Origin: Calamus simplicifolius
Lineage: Eukaryota; Streptophyta; Magnoliopsida; Arecales; Arecaceae
Direction of reading: 5' to 3'
DNA: 64,000 bases
Assembly (NCBI GenBank): GCA_900491605.1
Contig: UESW01004240.1
Span: 104,349-168,348 of the forward strand
Each line of letters opens with the position of its first letter. Position 1 is the first letter of the stretch. The position numbers and the translations under genes are program-made. Below the pieces are notes generated by a model. It saw only the letters and a program-made list of their open reading frames with translations. It searched no databases and had not been told where the DNA came from. Shown one piece after another: positions 45,847 through 56,500 of this stretch.

Positions 45847-46830
45847 CTGATGATAAATGCGAAGATTATCTGAGTTCCACGTCCGAAGAATAGATCTCCC
45901 ATTTAGATCTTGGAGTCAGATTACTTCCGCGATTTGATAGGGACCCTCCCAATTAGGGGATAGCTTTCCTTGCTCCAGTGGCTTTGAAACAGATGCCTTT
46001 CGAAGGATAAGATCGCCGGGCGAGAAAGATTTCCTTGACTCTGGAGGCATGGTATCGAGCTACTCTCTGCTGGTAGGTAGCTACCCTGATCCGCGCTTTT
46101 TCTCTGATCTCCTCCAGTAGGTCAAGGTTGGCGCGGAGTTGCTCGTCATTAGACTCCTCCGAATAACACTCTATGCGAGGGGAAGGGAGCCCGACCTCCA
46201 CAGGAATAACAGCTTCCGTGCCGAAGGTCATTTTGAAAGGAGTTTGGCCCGTGGGCGTCCTCTCGGTGGTTCGGTAAGCCCATAGCACGTGGTGGAGCTC
46301 TTCCGCCCACTTGCCTCGTGCTTGATTAAGACGAGCCTTAATTCCCTGCAAGAGAGTTCGGTTGATTACCTCGGCTTCTCCATTAGCTTGGGGATGTCCC
46401 ACCGATGTGAGGCGATGAATGATACCATGATCCTCGCAGAATTCTCGAAACTTGGAATTATCAAATTGCTTTCCATTGTCGGTGATGATTGTGTGGGAAG
46501 ACCGAAATGACAAATAATGGACCTCCAGACGAAATCTTTAGCCCGAGCCTCGGTGATCTGGGCGACTACTTCAGCTTCAACCCATTTGGTGAAGTAATCA
46601 ATCGCAACAAACAAAACTTCCTCTGTCCCGTTGCAAGGGGAAAAGGACCGAGGATATCCATTCCCCACTTGGCGAAGGGCCAGGGGATGATATAGCGGTC
46701 AAGTGAGTAGAAGGGAGTCTTTGGATGTTAGAATGTCGTTGACATAAATCGCAGGCTCAGACAAGGTCGTTGGCATCCTTCTGCATAGTCGGCCAATAGT
46801 ACCCTTGGCGAAGTATCTTATGGCACAAGG
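45847..46830 (-). pseudogene. Integrase of element 3
   Basis: Minus strand: CQRHSNIQR-like zinc-binding end (near 46735), the first Asp in MDILGP (near 46660), YFTKWVEAE (near 46590), TIITDNGKQFDNSKFREF (near 46490), PQANGEAEVINRTLLQG (near 46380), WAYRTTERTPTGQTPF (near 46270) and a C-terminus ending NLRIYHQ at a stop near 45847. The catalytic residues are present; frameshifts near 46510 and 46010 and a stop near 46757 break it. Confidence 0.87.
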
Positions 46831-46929
46831 CTCTGCCGCCGAGGTGGTTGCCGCATATGCCTTCATGAACCTTCTAAAGAGCATAATCAGCCTCCGATGG
46901 TTGGAGGCATTTAAGCAAAGGCATAGAGA

Positions 46930-47545
46930 AGGATCGTTTATATAGCGATCGTCAACCAAGACATAATGGGAGGATTGCATCTTTAGTTTCCTTGCCTCTT
47001 TTCGGTCGGCAGGTAGTAGCACTTCTTTGAGATACTTATATATGGGATCCGCCCAAGATGGTTCGGTATCGACTTGCATCATCTGATCAGAATCAACGAT
47101 ACTGGATTTCTCCAGGACCTCCAAATGAAATTTTTGCTCAAGGTCCATTGAATCCGCAGTCGCTAGGCGAGATAATAGGTCGGCACGTGCATTTTCTGCC
47201 CTTGGTATCTGAATAATTTCAAATTCGGTGAAGTGGGATAACAAATCATGTACCTTTTGCAAATACCGAACCATATTCGGCTCTCGGGCTTCGAATTCTC
47301 CTCGTACTTGGCCTGCCATTAGTTGGGAGTCAGTGTAAGAGTTTAGCTTCTCGACCTTGAGCTCCCGAGCGATGCGGAGTCTGACAATTAGGGCCTCGTA
47401 TTCCGCTTCGTTGTTGGAAGTCGGGAAGGAGAAGCAGATGCCATACTCGAACGTCGCTCCTTCTAGACTAGTGATGACAAGACCCACGCAGAGCCGCTCG
47501 CACTGGAGGATCCATCGGCATGAAGTAACCACAGAGCGTTGAGCT
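46930..47545 (-). pseudogene. Archaeal-type second RNase H of element 3 and linker
   Basis: The block contains ATFEYGICFSFPTSNNEAEYEAL (near 47440), LNSYTDSQLMAGQVRGEFEAREP (near 47340) and IPRAENARADLLSRLATADS (near 47200), the conserved order of the second RNase H in Tat elements and its linker to integrase. The start (an LHADGSS-type motif near 47520) is in a shifted frame. Confidence 0.82.
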
Positions 47546-47645
47546 TCGGTTGCTCAGGGAACCTGGGGTAGAGCCATCCTCAGTATGGTACACTCCAGGA
47601 GGAATCTGCCAGGACTTGGGTTTTAATGGCGGGACGAGGGTAATA

Positions 47646-48860
47646 TTAAATGTCGTGCTCGCTCAGCTCCACAACCCACTTGGTCATCCTTCCCGAGGCC
47701 TCCGGGCGATGGATGATAGATATGATAGGTTGGTTGGTCAGAACCGCCACTGTATGCGCCTGGAAATATGGCCACAGCTTCCAGACTAATGTCACCAGGG
47801 CCAAGACCACCTTCTCGACCCGGGTATACCTTGTCTCGGCATCCCCGAGCAATTTGCTGACATAATAGATCGGCCTCTGAACCTTGTTATCCTCCCTGAC
47901 CAGCACTGAGCCGACGACACTCTCAGAAACCGCAAATACAAACTCAGTGTTTCTCCTTGCTTCGGACTGCTAAGGAGGGGTGGTGATCTGAGATACCTTT
48001 TAAGATCTTCAAAGGACTTCTGGCAATCCGAGGTCCATTGGAAATTCTTCGCCGACCGGAGGGCTTTAAAGAAGGGGAGGCATTTCTCGGCCGATCGAGC
48101 AATGAAGCGGCTAAGAGCCGCTATCCTCCCAGTGAGACGCTGCACTTCCTTGACCAACACCGGAGGGATTATTTGCTGCAGGGCTTGAATCTTTTGGGGG
48201 TTCACTTCAATTCCCCACTGTGAAACCATGAAGCCCAGGAACTTGCCGGAATTAACTCCGAAGGCACATTTAGTTGGATTGAGCTTCATTGGTACTTTCG
48301 GAGCGTTGCGAAACTTTTCGCAAGGTCCTCCACATGGTGGGGCGCCTCCTTGCTCTTCACCAGCATATCATCAACATAGACCTCCATGTTCGACCGATTT
48401 GCTCCTTGAAGATTTTGTTGACCAGCCTTTGGTAGGTGGCACCTGCATTTTTAGACCAAAAGGCATAACTCGGTAGCAATAGATACCTCGATCGGTGATG
48501 AAGGCTGTCTTTTCCTCATCTTCGGGCGCCATTCGGATTTGGTTGTACCCTGAGTAGGCATCCATGAAGGTCAGCATCTGATGGCCCGATGTTGCATCTA
48601 CGAGTTGGTCAATCAGAGGGAGAGGGAAACTATCTTCGGGCAAGCTTTATTGAGGTCGGTGAAGTCGATGCAGATCCTTCACTTGCCATTTAACTTTTTC
48701 ACCATGACAATGTTTGCCAACCAGTCGGGGTAATTGACCTTCCGGATGAAGTTGGCTTTGATAAGCTTGTCCACTTCTTCCTCGATAGCTTTCTGACGCT
48801 CAGGGGCAAAGCTTCTTTTCTTCTGTTTGACTGGTCAAAACGTCTTGTCCATGCTGAGGT
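47646..48860 (-). pseudogene. Reverse transcriptase and RNase H of element 3
   Basis: Motifs on the minus strand: YPDWLANIVMVKK-like (near 48720), PEDSFPLPLIDQLVDATSGHQ (near 48630), TFMDAYSGYNQIRM (near 48560), RVMPFGLK (near 48460), a YVDDML block near 48385 in another frame, FLGFMVSQWGIEVNPQKI (near 48240), RLTGRIAALSRFIARSAEKCLPFF (near 48130) and the RNase H YYVSKLLGDAETRYTRVEK with VAVLTNQPII (47870-47720). Frameshifts near 48650, 48420, 48300 and 47910 break it. Confidence 0.87.
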
Positions 48861-48989
48861 GATGGACTAAGACATCTGGACTAATCCCCGGCATATCTGA
48901 GGCAGACTAGGCGAACACATCGGCATTCTCCGAAGGAAATCGATTAAGTCTTGTCGAAGCTTTCCCTTTAGCTGTGACCCAATCTTTAT

Positions 48990-49500
48990 GGTTCGATCGG
49001 GCCGAGCTTCATCCAGCGGCACCTCCTCAGTTCCTCGGCTGGTTCTCCTCGCTGCTCAGCGAAGTCTTCATGGGCATCTAGCCCATCCACCTCGGGCTTC
49101 CTGGACTGTAAGTCGGCGACAAAGCAATGCCGAGCAATAATCTGACTATCCTGAACAACCCCTACTCCCCATTCAGTGGGGAACTTCATGGCGAGATGGG
49201 GAATAAAAATGATGGCCTTGAGGGATATCTGTCCTGGCCTGCCGAGGATGGCATTGTAAGGGGATCGCAGCTTAGTCACGAGGAAATCCATGAGCGTGGT
49301 AGCCGCGCTAGGCCAGGTGCCGGCCCGGACCGTCAGAGTAACGTCGGGGATTATAGAGTCACCCGTGAAACCCACTAGAGTTGATTCCATGGCTCGGAGG
49401 TTTTTCATCTGGAGTTTCAGTCTCACAAAGGCATCAAAGTACAAAACATTAACGGAGCTTCTACTATCAACAAGGATCGGCTTACATCATAATTATTTAA
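48990..49500 (-). pseudogene. Aspartic protease of element 3 with mutated active site
   Basis: The block ILVDSRSSVNVLYFDAF (near 49470) aligns with ILVDSGSS of elements 1 and 2, but the catalytic DSG reads DSR (codon AGA for GGA). The second block SPYNAILGRPG is intact near 49250. The Gly-to-Arg change at this place should abolish activity. The change is a single G-to-A transition on the coding strand. Confidence 0.85.
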
Positions 49501-51062
49501 ATTGAGAGATACAACCAACGCATCGTCGTGGGGGTATTGTATCTCCTGTAGGTCTTCATCAGAGAAAGCAAGCTCATCGACTCGAGCCTTCTTCGGCAGA
49601 TTTTCTTCCTCATTCGGCCCAGACGATGGAGAGTCGATCGCCGCTATCATGTTGACATGGCTAATGACCGGGGGATTCGGCGGAGGAAGCTGGCGAGGTT
49701 CAGGCTGACGACCCCCCTCATTCGCTGGCTCAGGTGGCCCTCTGAATCGGTCTAATCTGCCTCGCTGGATTAGACGCTCAATTTCATTTCGAAGCTACCA
49801 ACACTCTTTGGTATCATGCTCGTGGTCTCGGTGGAAGCGACAGTACTTAGTCATATCCCTCCGGACCCCGTTACCTCGGAGGGAGGAGGCCAAGAATCTG
49901 GCACTTGATCTCTATCAGAATCTGTGCCCTCGGCGCAGTGAGAGGGGTATAGCGGTCGAACCTTCGAGCTGGGCTTCGGGTCCAGTCTCGTGGCGGAGGG
50001 GCTCCATGGCAGCGAGGTGGGCTTACGCGGCGATAGGCTCGATGCTTGTCAGGGTTTTTTACCTCCTTCTTCTTCTGCTTCTCGGATCGGGCTGACCTTC
50101 TCGACTCCTCGACTCTGGCGTACTTGTCCGTCAGAGACATCATGTCTGAAAGGCTCTTAGGGTAGTTGACCTCCAGGGCCAAATAAAAGTCACCTGCCTT
50201 TGATACCCCTCCGGTCAAGGCGGACATGGCCACCTCATGATTGAGGTGGTCGACTTCTAGCATGGCCGTGTTGAAACAGTCGAGATAGTTCTTCAGGGAT
50301 TCCCCTCTCTCTGCTTCACTTCCAAGAGGGAATAGATCTCCATCGGTGACGACGGCTACTGATAAATTGGCTGATAAACAGACAGCTCAACTCGTCAAAA
50401 TAATCAATAGAACCTGGCTTTAGACTGTTGAACCATGTTCGAGCAGACCCTCTAAGGGTAAAGGGGAAAGCACGGCATAGGATCGCATTTGACGCTCCAT
50501 GGAACATCATGATGGACTTGAAGCTGCAGAGGTGGTCATCAGGATCAGTAGATCCGTGGTAAGGCTCAATGGTAGGGAGCTTGACATGAGGGGGAATCAC
50601 TTCCCTCATGATCCTCTTGGTGAAGGGGATGCCTGATCCGTCTTCGACTGGGACAGAGGAGCCTGCCTGACGGCGTCTAACTCTGACGCCATTCCCGTCG
50701 CATCTCCTGCATCTGTTGCCTGATTCCCTCGTCCAGAGTGATAGGAAGGATCGGGCGGTAAGATGGCGGTAGCGGTGTCGAATCTTGGGAGGACACCGAG
50801 GAGTGGGAGCGAGCTGACGGGATCTGAGCGGGCTCCCTCCTCTGGCTTGGTGGGGCACTGACTTCGCTCCTGCAGGTCGGTGAAGGCAATCCGCTGCCCC
50901 GAGCGGATTAGAGGGAAGAGTTACTGGAGGAATGGGGGCGGCCTCCTCTTCATGAAGTGGCGGAACATGAGCCACTGGGTGAGGAACCCTTTGAGCTCCT
51001 TGAACGAGCTGAGTCAGGGCCTGGACCTGCTGAACCAGAGCGGCGAACTGGTCCAGGGTCAC
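49501..51062 (-). pseudogene. gag of element 3
   Basis: The first ATG on the minus strand is at 51062 (MTLDQFAALVQQVQALTQLV). The core follows in shifted frames: KLPTIEPYHGSTDPDDHLCSFKSIMMFHG (near 50570), AFPFTLRGSARTWFNSLKPGSIDYFDEL (near 50440), YPKSLSDMMSLTDKYARVEE (near 50150). A zinc-knuckle-like segment (HRDHEHDTKEC type, near 49820) and the link towards the protease come last. The true start may have been lost with the deletion that removed the 5' leader just to the right. Confidence 0.82.
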
Positions 51063-51097
51063 CGTCGGAGCGACGGTGAAGGAGTTTCAGCTGGTGG

Positions 51098-51377
51098 CAC
51101 AGAATGGCTCGGCTTACTGAAGCGCAGGATGGTTCGGTGGCGATAGCTCGGCCTGTGGGGGTATGATAATAGCTCGATCAGCCGAGGTATAATAATAGCT
51201 CGATCAGCTGAGGTATAATAATAGCTCGGCCAACTGTTACACGAAAGCTATTTGGAGAGGGTAGCCTACTCATTTCCTATCGGATGTAATAGCTATGCGA
51301 CAGGGTGCACGGGCTAGCCCTAGCCTGATGTCTTGGATTATACGCATATTAATGCAATGATATTTTTACCCTCATTA
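51098..51377 (-). repeat. Remnant of the 5' LTR of element 3
   Basis: These 280 bp match 38528-38809 with about a dozen substitutions and one small indel. Only the outer part of U3 is left; the promoter, U5 and primer binding site are gone. The outer end TAATGAGGGTAAAA differs from the 3' LTR start TGATGAGGGGTAAAA. Confidence 0.92.
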
Positions 51378-52211
51378 ATTATTATAAGATATTTTTTTAG
51401 AAGGATTGTTAAGATATGAGATTTTTTTTTTTCAGACAAAATCTCATAGAATCCGAGCGGATAGATCCAAGTTTGGATTGCCTGAAATTCTAAATCTTTA
51501 AACTTATTTATGACCTCATGCCTTATAATCTTCGATAGCTCAGTTTTTCATAAAGATATAGAATATTTTTCGGTAAGATATCAAAAAATCCAAGTTGTAT
51601 CCCAACAAAATAAAAGATAGATTTAGGCTTAGATTGTCTATAAATCATTAAGCTTATTTATAAGTTCTATCCAGATGATCTTCTTTATGATAGTAGCCAT
51701 TATTATCAAATCACATTAAAAAATAATAAAAATTTAAATTATCCGAAACGATTCTGACCGCTCGGACTTGCAACAAGCCGAACGCATTTATGAACGCTTG
51801 CGCCATCGGCGAGCAAAACGCTTACCGACCAGCGAAACGCTCCTGAGCGCCTTTTTTTTTTTTTTTTTGTTTTTATTTTTTTTTTTTTTAAAACGATTGG
51901 CAAAACCTCATAATTCATGTTGCATAGTACGAGATAAATACTTTAATATTTTTTAAATATATTACAGTCATTCTTTTCTAAAATAAAATATGCGACGGTT
52001 ATCTAAAAAAAATAAAATATATGACGGTTAATCGGTTATTTAATTATGCACTCTGAGTCTGATATAAAGCTTATACGGCATAAGTCCGTATAGTGTTATA
52101 TAAATTAAGCCTAAATAAATAAGGAAGGTGCTCTTCTCTCTACGTTTACGGGCCTAATCTCAAAATGGTATTAAAGATGCGTCTTAAATCCATAGGTAAA
52201 ATAATTATAAC
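51378..52211. other. Non-coding sequence
   Basis: AT-rich, with two T-rich runs near 51850-51890 after a GC-richer 100-bp stretch (CGCTTGCGCC..., 51770-51850). I see no gene or identifiable element. Confidence 0.5.
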
Positions 52212-52249
52212 TAGGGGTGCAACTCGGGCTCATGAAACTCGGGTTTCCT

Positions 52250-52345
52250 TGAACCCTAACCCTAATCATATTATAAAATGTCAACCCTAACCCTAACCCT
52301 AACCCTATTTGTAAAACCTCAACCCTAACCCTATTTTTAAAAATC
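52250..52345. repeat. Telomere-like CCCTAA repeats inside the hAT element
   Basis: Runs of AACCCTAACCCTAACCCTA at 52250-52265, 52276-52305 and 52319-52332. The 6-bp unit is not the usual plant TTTAGGG. It lies inside the inverted ends of the element, so it belongs to the transposon. Confidence 0.8.
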
Positions 52346-52412
52346 GGGTTCGGGTAGAGTTTCGGGTTGAAATTCGGGTTGATAGATATATATATATATA
52401 TATATGATAATC

Positions 52413-52520
52413 TGAAACAAACAAGCTTAACATTGCACAAATAAGCTAAAGTTTGAAACAAATAAGCTTTACATTGTACAAACAAGCTAAAGTTTGAAAC
52501 AAACAAGCTTCACATTTCAA
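52413..52520. repeat. 42-bp tandem repeat (2.5 copies)
   Basis: GAAACAAACAAGCTT...AAGCTAAAGTTT occurs twice and a half inside the hAT-type element. Confidence 0.8.
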
Positions 52521-53309
52521 ATTACATGTCCAAAAATATATCTTTTATAAGACTAAACAAAAAAAAGTATATTCTTAAACCAAAATATATCCAAAGTAAT
52601 CCAAATGTTGCATAACATTTTAATAGCCACTATATGCATTGATGAAGTCACCTTTATCCTTCGAAAGCAGAAAATATTGAGACGATATAAAGAGCCAGTT
52701 AGAATATCACATAAGTCTGGTATGAGAAATCTTTTCCAAGTAGCGAGACTGCATTCGCCATCCAAAGCTCTCTGATTTTTTACTCATCACCCCTTTCCCA
52801 GATGTTTTAGTTTTCTGCTCATCACCTCTTCCCAGATGCTTTCATAAATTTTGGCAAACTTCATATTAGAAGTTACAAATGTTTCAAAGAAGATTAAAAA
52901 AAAATAAAATACTAGTTTGGCCCACCAACATTACATGATAAAATGCAATGGTTAAAAGTATATTGCTCATTTTAAAAGGTAATGAAGGTTCTGGTGGAAT
53001 GTTCATACCAAGAATCATCACTTTCACAAAACTATTGTAAGCTCTACATATTTTAAACCTAACAAACAAGGCTAAATCATCACTTCCACAACATCAGTGG
53101 GCCTACTACTTGTGGCTTTGCGGGTTCGGGTTTTATCGGGTTCGGGTTGACTGCAACCCTAACCCGGCTCAAGTTGCAAATCGATCCGGGTTCAACCCGG
53201 ATCCTTCGGGTTCGGGTTAAGCAAACTAGAGTTTGAGTACTGCTGCAAATCGGGTTTCGTAGGCCGGGTTCGGGTTGAACCCGACCCAAGTTGCACCCCT
53301 AATTATAAC

Positions 53310-53572
53310 CCATTCTGGACAAACTTCACACGTGTAAACTAAACCTGGTAGCCCCATTTTACTTGAGATGAGGAACCAATTGGCGTGACGGGTTCGGCTT
53401 GTGCGAAAAACTAGGCCACATCCTGGCCGTTGATCGCAAGCATCAGGCCACCCCGAACGTGGGCCCGGCCATCAAGGGTATATAGACCACTTTGCGTCGG
53501 TGACCAACGAAGAATTACCGTCCACGAATCCACGATCCCTCCGACGCTCGTTCCGTTGGTAGAGGGAAGGAG
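53310..53572 (+). promoter_or_regulatory. Promoter and 5' leader of the S28 peptidase gene
   Basis: TATATAG at 53479-53485 lies 88-94 bp before the start codon at 53573. The hAT element ends only about 270 bp before the ATG, so the proximal promoter is short and any control sites further up would lie in or beyond the transposon. Confidence 0.55.
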
Positions 53573-56500
53573 ATGAAGGCCCTCGCTGGATTCCTCTCCC
53601 TCCTCCTCCTCCTCCTCCTCTCGGTCGCGGAGTCTCGGCGGTTCCACCAGCTGCGCGGCGGCAGCTACTACCTCACCAAGAGGCGCACTGGTTCAATCAG
53701 ACCCTCGATCACTTCTCCCCCACCGTTAAGTCCCTCTATCTTGGTTCTTTTGTTTTTCACTGATTCTTAGGGCATGATTCTTGTATGCCTTTTTATTTAT
53801 GTTGCCGGGGTTACGATGTTTTTAATAAATTTCCGTTGGTTTCTGGTGTTGATTGTTGTGTTTATTGCATTCCAATCAATTCTTGTAGCTTATGAATAGC
53901 TTATGAATGCAACGGTTTGTCGAATTTTATTCTTACATGTTCCATGAGGAAGGACCTGCGAAAAAAATGATTTCTCGGACACGAATTGAAATAGAAAAAC
54001 ATTGTGGAAAAAAGAAGAAATTTTTGTGATAGATGCTTCAAGATTTTGATAATGGAAATTTGACATAACTGCTACACTAATTCTATATAGAATAACGTTG
54101 ATAACTTGGATTACTTGCTGAATTGGTTGAAAATCTGAATTGATAAAAAAAAAAAAATTCTTGAGTTCTTTGAGTCTGTATGTTCCCTTTCTGAACCATG
54201 AAGGATGGTTGAATAGATTCTTAATATCAATGCAAAAGTCCTTACAATCGTCTTATGAGTATACTGAAGATTATTGTTGGACCATGAAAAAGCTTTCTAG
54301 TGGGCACAACGTGAATCTTTTAATTTGGTTTCATGGACCAGTTATGAATTTAACTGTTTTGAATTAGAAATGTTATCATCAGAAGACTGATGATATTTTT
54401 ATGCTTTTGAATTTTTTGAGAGGAAAATGTTTAAATAGTAAATATATGACATCTCAATTGGAATTCACTACTTATATCAAAAATTTAGGCTTCATGGTGG
54501 TAGCCCAAACCATGTACATTTATGCATCTCTCTCTCTCTCTCTCTCTGTTAAAAAAAAAGGTTTTGGAACATATTAGAAGGAAAAGTTAGGTAATTAATG
54601 CGATGTCAAAAAATGTTTATCTTTTATAAGTGGTTCCAGCCGGATAGACTATAACTGATGAAAAAAAATTTCCATAATGCATGAGATTTGTATTCAAAGT
54701 ATGGATTAAAATTCTTCTCTCGCAAAGTCATCTTTATCTCATGCGCTTCTTCATTTTAGTATATAGCAATTATGTCAAATGTTTCTTCAGTGTTAGTTAT
54801 TTTCACAAGAATATATGTTGTTAATTTTTCCAACATGGAAGATATCTCTCATGCTTTATCATGATTTTATTGATCAAGAGGTTGCTTTGTAGATTGGCCT
54901 AAACTTGAAGACATTCAAGTTTCAAAAAGGTTTGCTTAAGATGGCAGGTTAAATTTTGTTTTTGATCTTTGTTTCATGGGAACAATTATTATTTTCTTTT
55001 ATCTTTCCCACTGGATCCATTGATTCATAGCTGAAATAGTCAACAATGAACCTTTTTGGATCTGAAATGGTAGATGTTAAAACTTTAAGATGTGAATACA
55101 AAATTTCTTCATGGTGTCATTAACAACTACATGATGTACTTATATTAAATATTTTTCTCATATTCTCATTAATTAAGACATAATTGGTAGAATGTTTTAT
55201 TGTTGGATGACACAGGACCATCGTCAATTCAAGCAGCGTTTTTATGAATTTCTTGATTACTACCAAGATAATGGACCCATATTCTTGAGAATATGTGGTG
55301 AATCTGCTTGCAATGGGATTGTTAATGATTATACATCTGTAAGTACTGTGCATTTGATTGTTTCCTTGCTCTCTTTGATGCTAGATTTTTTTTCTTATAA
55401 ATTTGTGAAATCTCTTTTTAAGTTATAACATCATGAAATGCTATTTGATCTTGTTGCTTTGGTACTTTAGTCAATGGCTTGCAAATTAGTGTAAAGTAAT
55501 GACACATGGACAGAGACTAATGTTTCAGAAGCTGATCAAGGGGATTGGCATATTTCTTATTCTTTATTTTTTTTATTTAATTCAAATGATTCTCATCTAT
55601 GCACTTTTAGAATAATGTGATCTTGCCAGTAGTTGTGCTTTGCCTTCTTATTGCTGGTAAAGATCCTCAATTTTACATCTTTCTTTCTTGTAATTCTTGC
55701 AAGACATATTCTGCATTTGTGCTGCTAAAAACTGCTAGATAGGTGTACAGCTGAAGTAATCTACAATCTATGAGCCATGCCTTACTGTTCCAGCAGAAAA
55801 TCAGCACCGGTACCATGTGTCAAGCCTGGTACTGTACCAGTTTTTCATAAAACCACTATACCCTCCAGCAATGGTTTTTAAAACCTCTGATGAGATAATG
55901 TTTTTGCCATGATTCTGTCAGATGTTAGCCTTATGAATACAGTTTATTCTAGGCTTTCAGGTTTTGAGCCAAGGAAAGCTGACCTTAGCTGACACCATAT
56001 GAGATGTTGATGAACCAAACATATCTTCAGGTTGCTGATTAATTCTCTGCGTCAATCCAAACCATTTGCATTCCTACGTGGAGCCCAAGTGTTTCGATGT
56101 CTTCCTTTCACTTCATGCGATGTATGCATTACTATTGTCAACATAAATATTGTCTTCATAACTTTCTTCTAGTTTTAGTGATAGGGAGATGGTTGAGGAA
56201 CCTTTACTAAACCTAATAAATAAACTTCCTCAATGATATCTACTTAAGAAAAAAAATATCAAGGTAGCAAGTGCCCTTAATTTAAAAGCAAGTTTCTTTA
56301 TAAAACCTATATAATGCTATAGTTGTGGTTATGGAATTCAAGGAAGAGAATTATAGCCAAATAGCTGATGGCAATATATAGTGGGGATGGTTTTAAAGAA
56401 ATACTATGACCAGAAAGTTAACAGCGGGGCCTGGAGGGACGAGCTGGAAATGAGTGTCCGATTTATGAGAGGTATCCTAGGTTATGTAGAAGTAATTGAC

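Larger units (their letters stand above)
37873..51377 (-). mobile_element. Ty3/gypsy Tat-type LTR retrotransposon (element 3, 13.5 kb)
   Basis: On the minus strand: remnant of the 5' LTR (51377-51098), gag, protease, RT, RNase H, second RNase H, integrase (stop near 45847), a dyad-repeat array, a 7-kb region of plus-strand accessory genes, polypurine tract and 3' LTR (38809-37873). Shared LTR sequence is about 280 bp with about a dozen, mostly transition, differences. The primer binding site, the LTR leader and the first part of gag's upstream region are deleted between 51062 and 51098. The coding region has many frameshifts. Confidence 0.9.
52212..53301. mobile_element. Non-autonomous hAT-type element with perfect 8-bp target duplication
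   Basis: Inverted ends TAGGGGTGCAAC...GTTGCACCCCTA are flanked by ATTATAAC on both sides (52204-52211 and 53302-53309). An 8-bp duplication and ends of the TAGGGGTG kind fit the hAT superfamily. The end regions are made of CCCTAA and GGGTTCG words; the inside is AT-rich with a 42-bp repeat (52413-52520) and no transposase. At 1.09 kb it could only be mobilised by another element. Confidence 0.85.

Noticed and set aside
51768..51956. Small ORF before the hAT element
   Set aside because: It is translated mostly from a poly(T) run; no support.
52250..52345. Chromosome end or true interstitial telomere
   Set aside because: The CCCTAA runs are within the inverted ends of a hAT-type element with a target duplication, and normal gene DNA follows on the right.
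52553..52765. A 70-codon minus-strand frame inside the hAT element
   Set aside because: No transposase or zinc-finger (BED) or dimerisation motif; AT-rich chance frame.
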